From Candidatus Fermentithermobacillaceae bacterium UBA3951 (GTDB taxonomy: Bacteria > Bacillota > Sulfobacillia > Fermentithermobacillales > Fermentithermobacillaceae), in the NCBI GenBank assembly GCA_002385465.1, contig DGDN01000123.1:21910-29104 (forward strand): a DNA stretch of 7,195 nt, written 5' to 3'. Made by a program: the position numbers and the translations under genes. Under the pieces are notes generated by a model. The model had not been told where the DNA came from, ran no database searches, and saw nothing but the letters and a program-made list of their open reading frames with translations. Every line of letters starts with the position of its first letter. Within the stretch, counting starts at the first letter, position 1. Below are positions 5,390-7,195 of the stretch, one piece after another.

Positions 5390-6376
5390 ATGAAACATGA
5401 AGAGGCGCATCCGAGACGTAACTGGACCCGGGCTTTGTTGCCTGTCGCCGTCGCCGTTATCGCCCTGGTCTATCCCAAGGTATTCCGCCTTCCCTACCCG
5501 CAGCACGTGGGCGTCCTGGTTTGCATGAACGCCCTTATGGCTGTGGCTTGGAACATAACCGGAGGTTACACCGGGCAAGTTGCGTTGGGAAACACGGTTT
5601 TCTTCGGGATAGGGGCCTACACCTCGTCGTTGCTCCTCAGGGATTTCGGCGTGAACCCATGGATAGGTATGCTGGCCGGCATGGCCCTTTCCATGATTGC
5701 AGCGGTGGTATTGGGATACACAACTTTCCGGCTGAGAGGATACTATTTCACCATCGCCTGCATCGCCCTGGCCGAGATCGTGTCGGCCATAGTTGTCAAT
5801 ACCAGAAGACTGGGCGGGGCAGTAGGAGTGACGGTCCCGATAAGGGAGGCTTCCCTTATCAACTTCCAGTTTCACGGCACCAACAAAGCTCCTTATTACT
5901 ACACCATCCTCACTTTTCTCGCGATAGCGCTGCTTGTGGTTTACAAGATGGAGCGCTCCAAGCTCGGGTATTACTTCAGGGCGATCAGAGAGGATGAGGA
6001 TGGCGCCCGCGCTCTCGGCGTGAATGCGGCGCAATACAAGCTTATAGCGTTCATGATGAGCGCCCTCTTCACGTCGATGGCAGGTACGTTTTACGCGCAG
6101 TATGTCATGTTTATCGACCCTATGAGTGTTCTTGCTCAGCCTGTATCCGTGAGCATGTGTCTCATGGCTGTGCTGGGCGGGCTTGGGACTCTATGGGGAC
6201 CGGTTTTGGGGGCGCTGACCCTCATCGGGATATCCGAAGCCACCCGTGTAACGCTGGGCGGGACAGGACAGGCGGTAGACCTGATGCTTTACGGGCTCTT
6301 GGTGATGCTGTTCGCCGTGTTCCAGCCCAAGGGGTTGATGGGCATGTTCGGCAGACTCAAAGCGAGGAAGGAATAG
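5390..6376 (+). CDS. livM: Branched-chain amino acid-type ABC permease LivM
   Basis: This second membrane subunit of the importer (328 aa) has a short basic cytoplasmic N-terminus (MKHEEAHPRRNW) followed by about nine hydrophobic segments. LivM landmarks are NITGGYTGQVALGNTVFFGIGAY (55-77), LRGYYFTIACIALAEI (115-130), the coupling loop SKLGYYFRAIREDEDGARALGV (190-211), VLGGLGTLWGPVLGA (261-275) and the closing FQPKGLMGMFG (311-321). GGAAGGTG (5372-5379) lies 10 nt before the ATG. It follows livH by 27 nt, and its TAG stop is 3 nt from the livG start, so livH, livM and livG are clearly one transcriptional unit. No sign of damage or unusual insertions was seen. Confidence 0.93.
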   Translation: MKHEEAHPRRNWTRALLPVAVAVIALVYPKVFRLPYPQHVGVLVCMNALMAVAWNITGGYTGQVALGNTVFFGIGAYTSSLLLRDFGVNPWIGMLAGMALSMIAAVVLGYTTFRLRGYYFTIACIALAEIVSAIVVNTRRLGGAVGVTVPIREASLINFQFHGTNKAPYYYTILTFLAIALLVVYKMERSKLGYYFRAIREDEDGARALGVNAAQYKLIAFMMSALFTSMAGTFYAQYVMFIDPMSVLAQPVSVSMCLMAVLGGLGTLWGPVLGALTLIGISEATRVTLGGTGQAVDLMLYGLLVMLFAVFQPKGLMGMFGRLKARKE

Positions 6377-6379
6377 CCT

Positions 6380-7108
6380 ATGGCGCTGCTTGAAGTAGTT
6401 AACCTAACCAAGCGGTTTGGCGGCTTGGTAGCCAACGATGATGTTACCATGTCGGTAAACGAAGGCGAGATCGTGGGTCTCATAGGTCCGAACGGTGCGG
6501 GCAAGACCACGCTCTTCAACTCCATCGCAGGGGTGTACAACCCGGAGAAGGGCAAGATCCTGTTCCGCGGGGAGGACATTACGCAATATAACCCGGAGCA
6601 GGCGTGCCAGGCCGGGATCGCCAGGACCTTTCAGATCGTGCGCGTTTTCAAGGGTATGACCGTGCTCGACAACGTTATGGTCGGGGCGTACTTGAGGAGC
6701 AAGGGTGAAGCCGATGCGCGCAATAGGGCCATTGAGGTCCTGAAGTTCACGGGCCTCTATCCAAAGAGGGACTATCTGGCTTCAGCCTTGACTATTGCAG
6801 ACAAGAAGAGGCTTGAGATGGCCCGTGCCCTTGCTACCAGGCCAACGCTTCTCATGCTCGACGAGGCCATGGCCGGTCTCAACCCCACCGAGTGTCAGGC
6901 CGCCGTCGAGTGCATAAGGGCCATAAGCCGTGAAGGTATCACGATCCTCATGGTAGAGCACGTAATGGAGGTAATCATGCCGATCTCCGACCGGATTGTG
7001 GTCCTTAACTCGGGAAAGAAGATCGCCGAAGGGAAGCCCGAAGAAGTATCGGCCGACCCTGAGGTTATCAAAGCATACCTGGGAGGGAAGTACGTTGCTA
7101 GAAGTTGA
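6380..7108 (+). CDS. livG: Branched-chain amino acid-type ABC ATPase LivG, with altered signature motif
   Basis: This cytoplasmic ATPase (242 aa) partners LivF to drive the LivH/LivM permease. Motifs in order are Walker A GPNGAGKTT (36-44), Q-loop Q85 within ARTFQIVRVF, Walker B LLMLDE (157-162) with E162 as catalytic base, D-loop AGLN (165-168) and switch histidine H194 in MVEHVME. The signature region, normally LSGGQ or, in LivG, LPYGQQRRLE, reads LTIADKKRLEMARAL (137-151). The glycines are therefore replaced, while the following RLE-ARAL helix is intact. From memory, a similar L-T-x-A-D-x-K form recurs in a LivG subgroup, so it is probably functional. AGGAAGGA (6365-6372) lies 7 nt before the ATG and overlaps the end of livM. 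Its last 14 nt overlap the start of the livF-like gene. At 242 aa it is slightly shorter than E. coli LivG (255 aa). Confidence 0.93.
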   Translation: MALLEVVNLTKRFGGLVANDDVTMSVNEGEIVGLIGPNGAGKTTLFNSIAGVYNPEKGKILFRGEDITQYNPEQACQAGIARTFQIVRVFKGMTVLDNVMVGAYLRSKGEADARNRAIEVLKFTGLYPKRDYLASALTIADKKRLEMARALATRPTLLMLDEAMAGLNPTECQAAVECIRAISREGITILMVEHVMEVIMPISDRIVVLNSGKKIAEGKPEEVSADPEVIKAYLGGKYVARS

Positions 7109-7195
7109 CAACATCCACGTCTCATACGATGGCGTCCCTGCCCTCTACGGTGTGTCTTTCCGGGTGGGAGAAGGGGAGATTGTCTCTATCGTCGG
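7095..7195 (+). CDS. livF: Branched-chain amino acid-type ABC ATPase LivF, 3' truncated by window end
   Basis: Only the first 33 codons and a partial one are present. The predicted start, MLEVDNIHVSYDGVPALYGV, followed by FRVGEGEIVSIVG, is the typical LivF N-terminus leading into Walker A, which falls just beyond the window. The start is TTG 7095, preceded by GGAGGG (7082-7087) with 7-nt spacing inside the livG coding region. The 14-nt overlap with livG in another frame suggests translational coupling, as is usual for this ATPase pair. Its position after livG, in the order binding protein-H-M-G-F, supports the assignment despite the short length. Confidence 0.88.
   Translation, partial: MLEVDNIHVSYDGVPALYGVSFRVGEGEIVSIV

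Noticed and set aside
5270..6034. Antisense open frame (254 codons) across the livH/livM junction
   Set aside because: It overlaps two clear permease genes on the other strand, is rich in polar residues with no family features, and shows no ribosome binding site I could support.

Overview
The window is gene-dense and every gene lies on the + strand. It reads as one catabolic/transport cluster, cut at both ends. Base composition is moderately GC-rich, about 55-60 % by eye. Purine-rich Shine-Dalgarno sequences precede most genes, GTG/TTG starts are frequent, and AGG/ATA codons are common. That combination fits a Bacillota (Clostridia/Limnochordia-like) or Synergistota anaerobe living on amino acids, but no phylogenetic marker is present, so this is only an inference.

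Region 1 (1-2899) holds metabolic enzymes. First is the 3' part of a LeuD-type hydro-lyase small subunit of the isopropylmalate/homoaconitate/dimethylmalate dehydratase superfamily. Next is a fold-type III PLP enzyme of the D-threonine aldolase / metal-dependent D-serine dehydratase family. The third is a TIM-barrel protein of the amidohydrolase-2 family that seems to lack two of the usual active-site histidines. The first two genes are tightly coupled: the leuD-like stop lies inside the spacer between the next gene's Shine-Dalgarno and its start.

Region 2 (2900-3090) is a leader. It holds a strong GC hairpin just after the amidohydrolase stop, a G-run-rich purine tract, a possible 24-codon leader ORF, and the alternative starts of the next gene. 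No convincing promoter was seen.

Region 3 (3091-7195) is a branched-chain-amino-acid-type (HAAT/Liv) ABC importer in classical order: lipoprotein binding protein, LivH, LivM, LivG, and the first 33 codons of LivF, which is cut by the window edge. A 7-bp hairpin sits between the binding-protein and permease genes, a common position for differential-expression signals.

A plausible reading is that the importer brings in an amino acid or hydroxy/dicarboxylic acid that the upstream enzymes break down. The substrate cannot be read from sequence. The most unusual points are the combination of three enzymes, the degenerate amidohydrolase centre, the non-standard LeuD specificity loop and tail, and the altered LivG signature motif. 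I saw no mobile element, CRISPR array, tRNA or rRNA.
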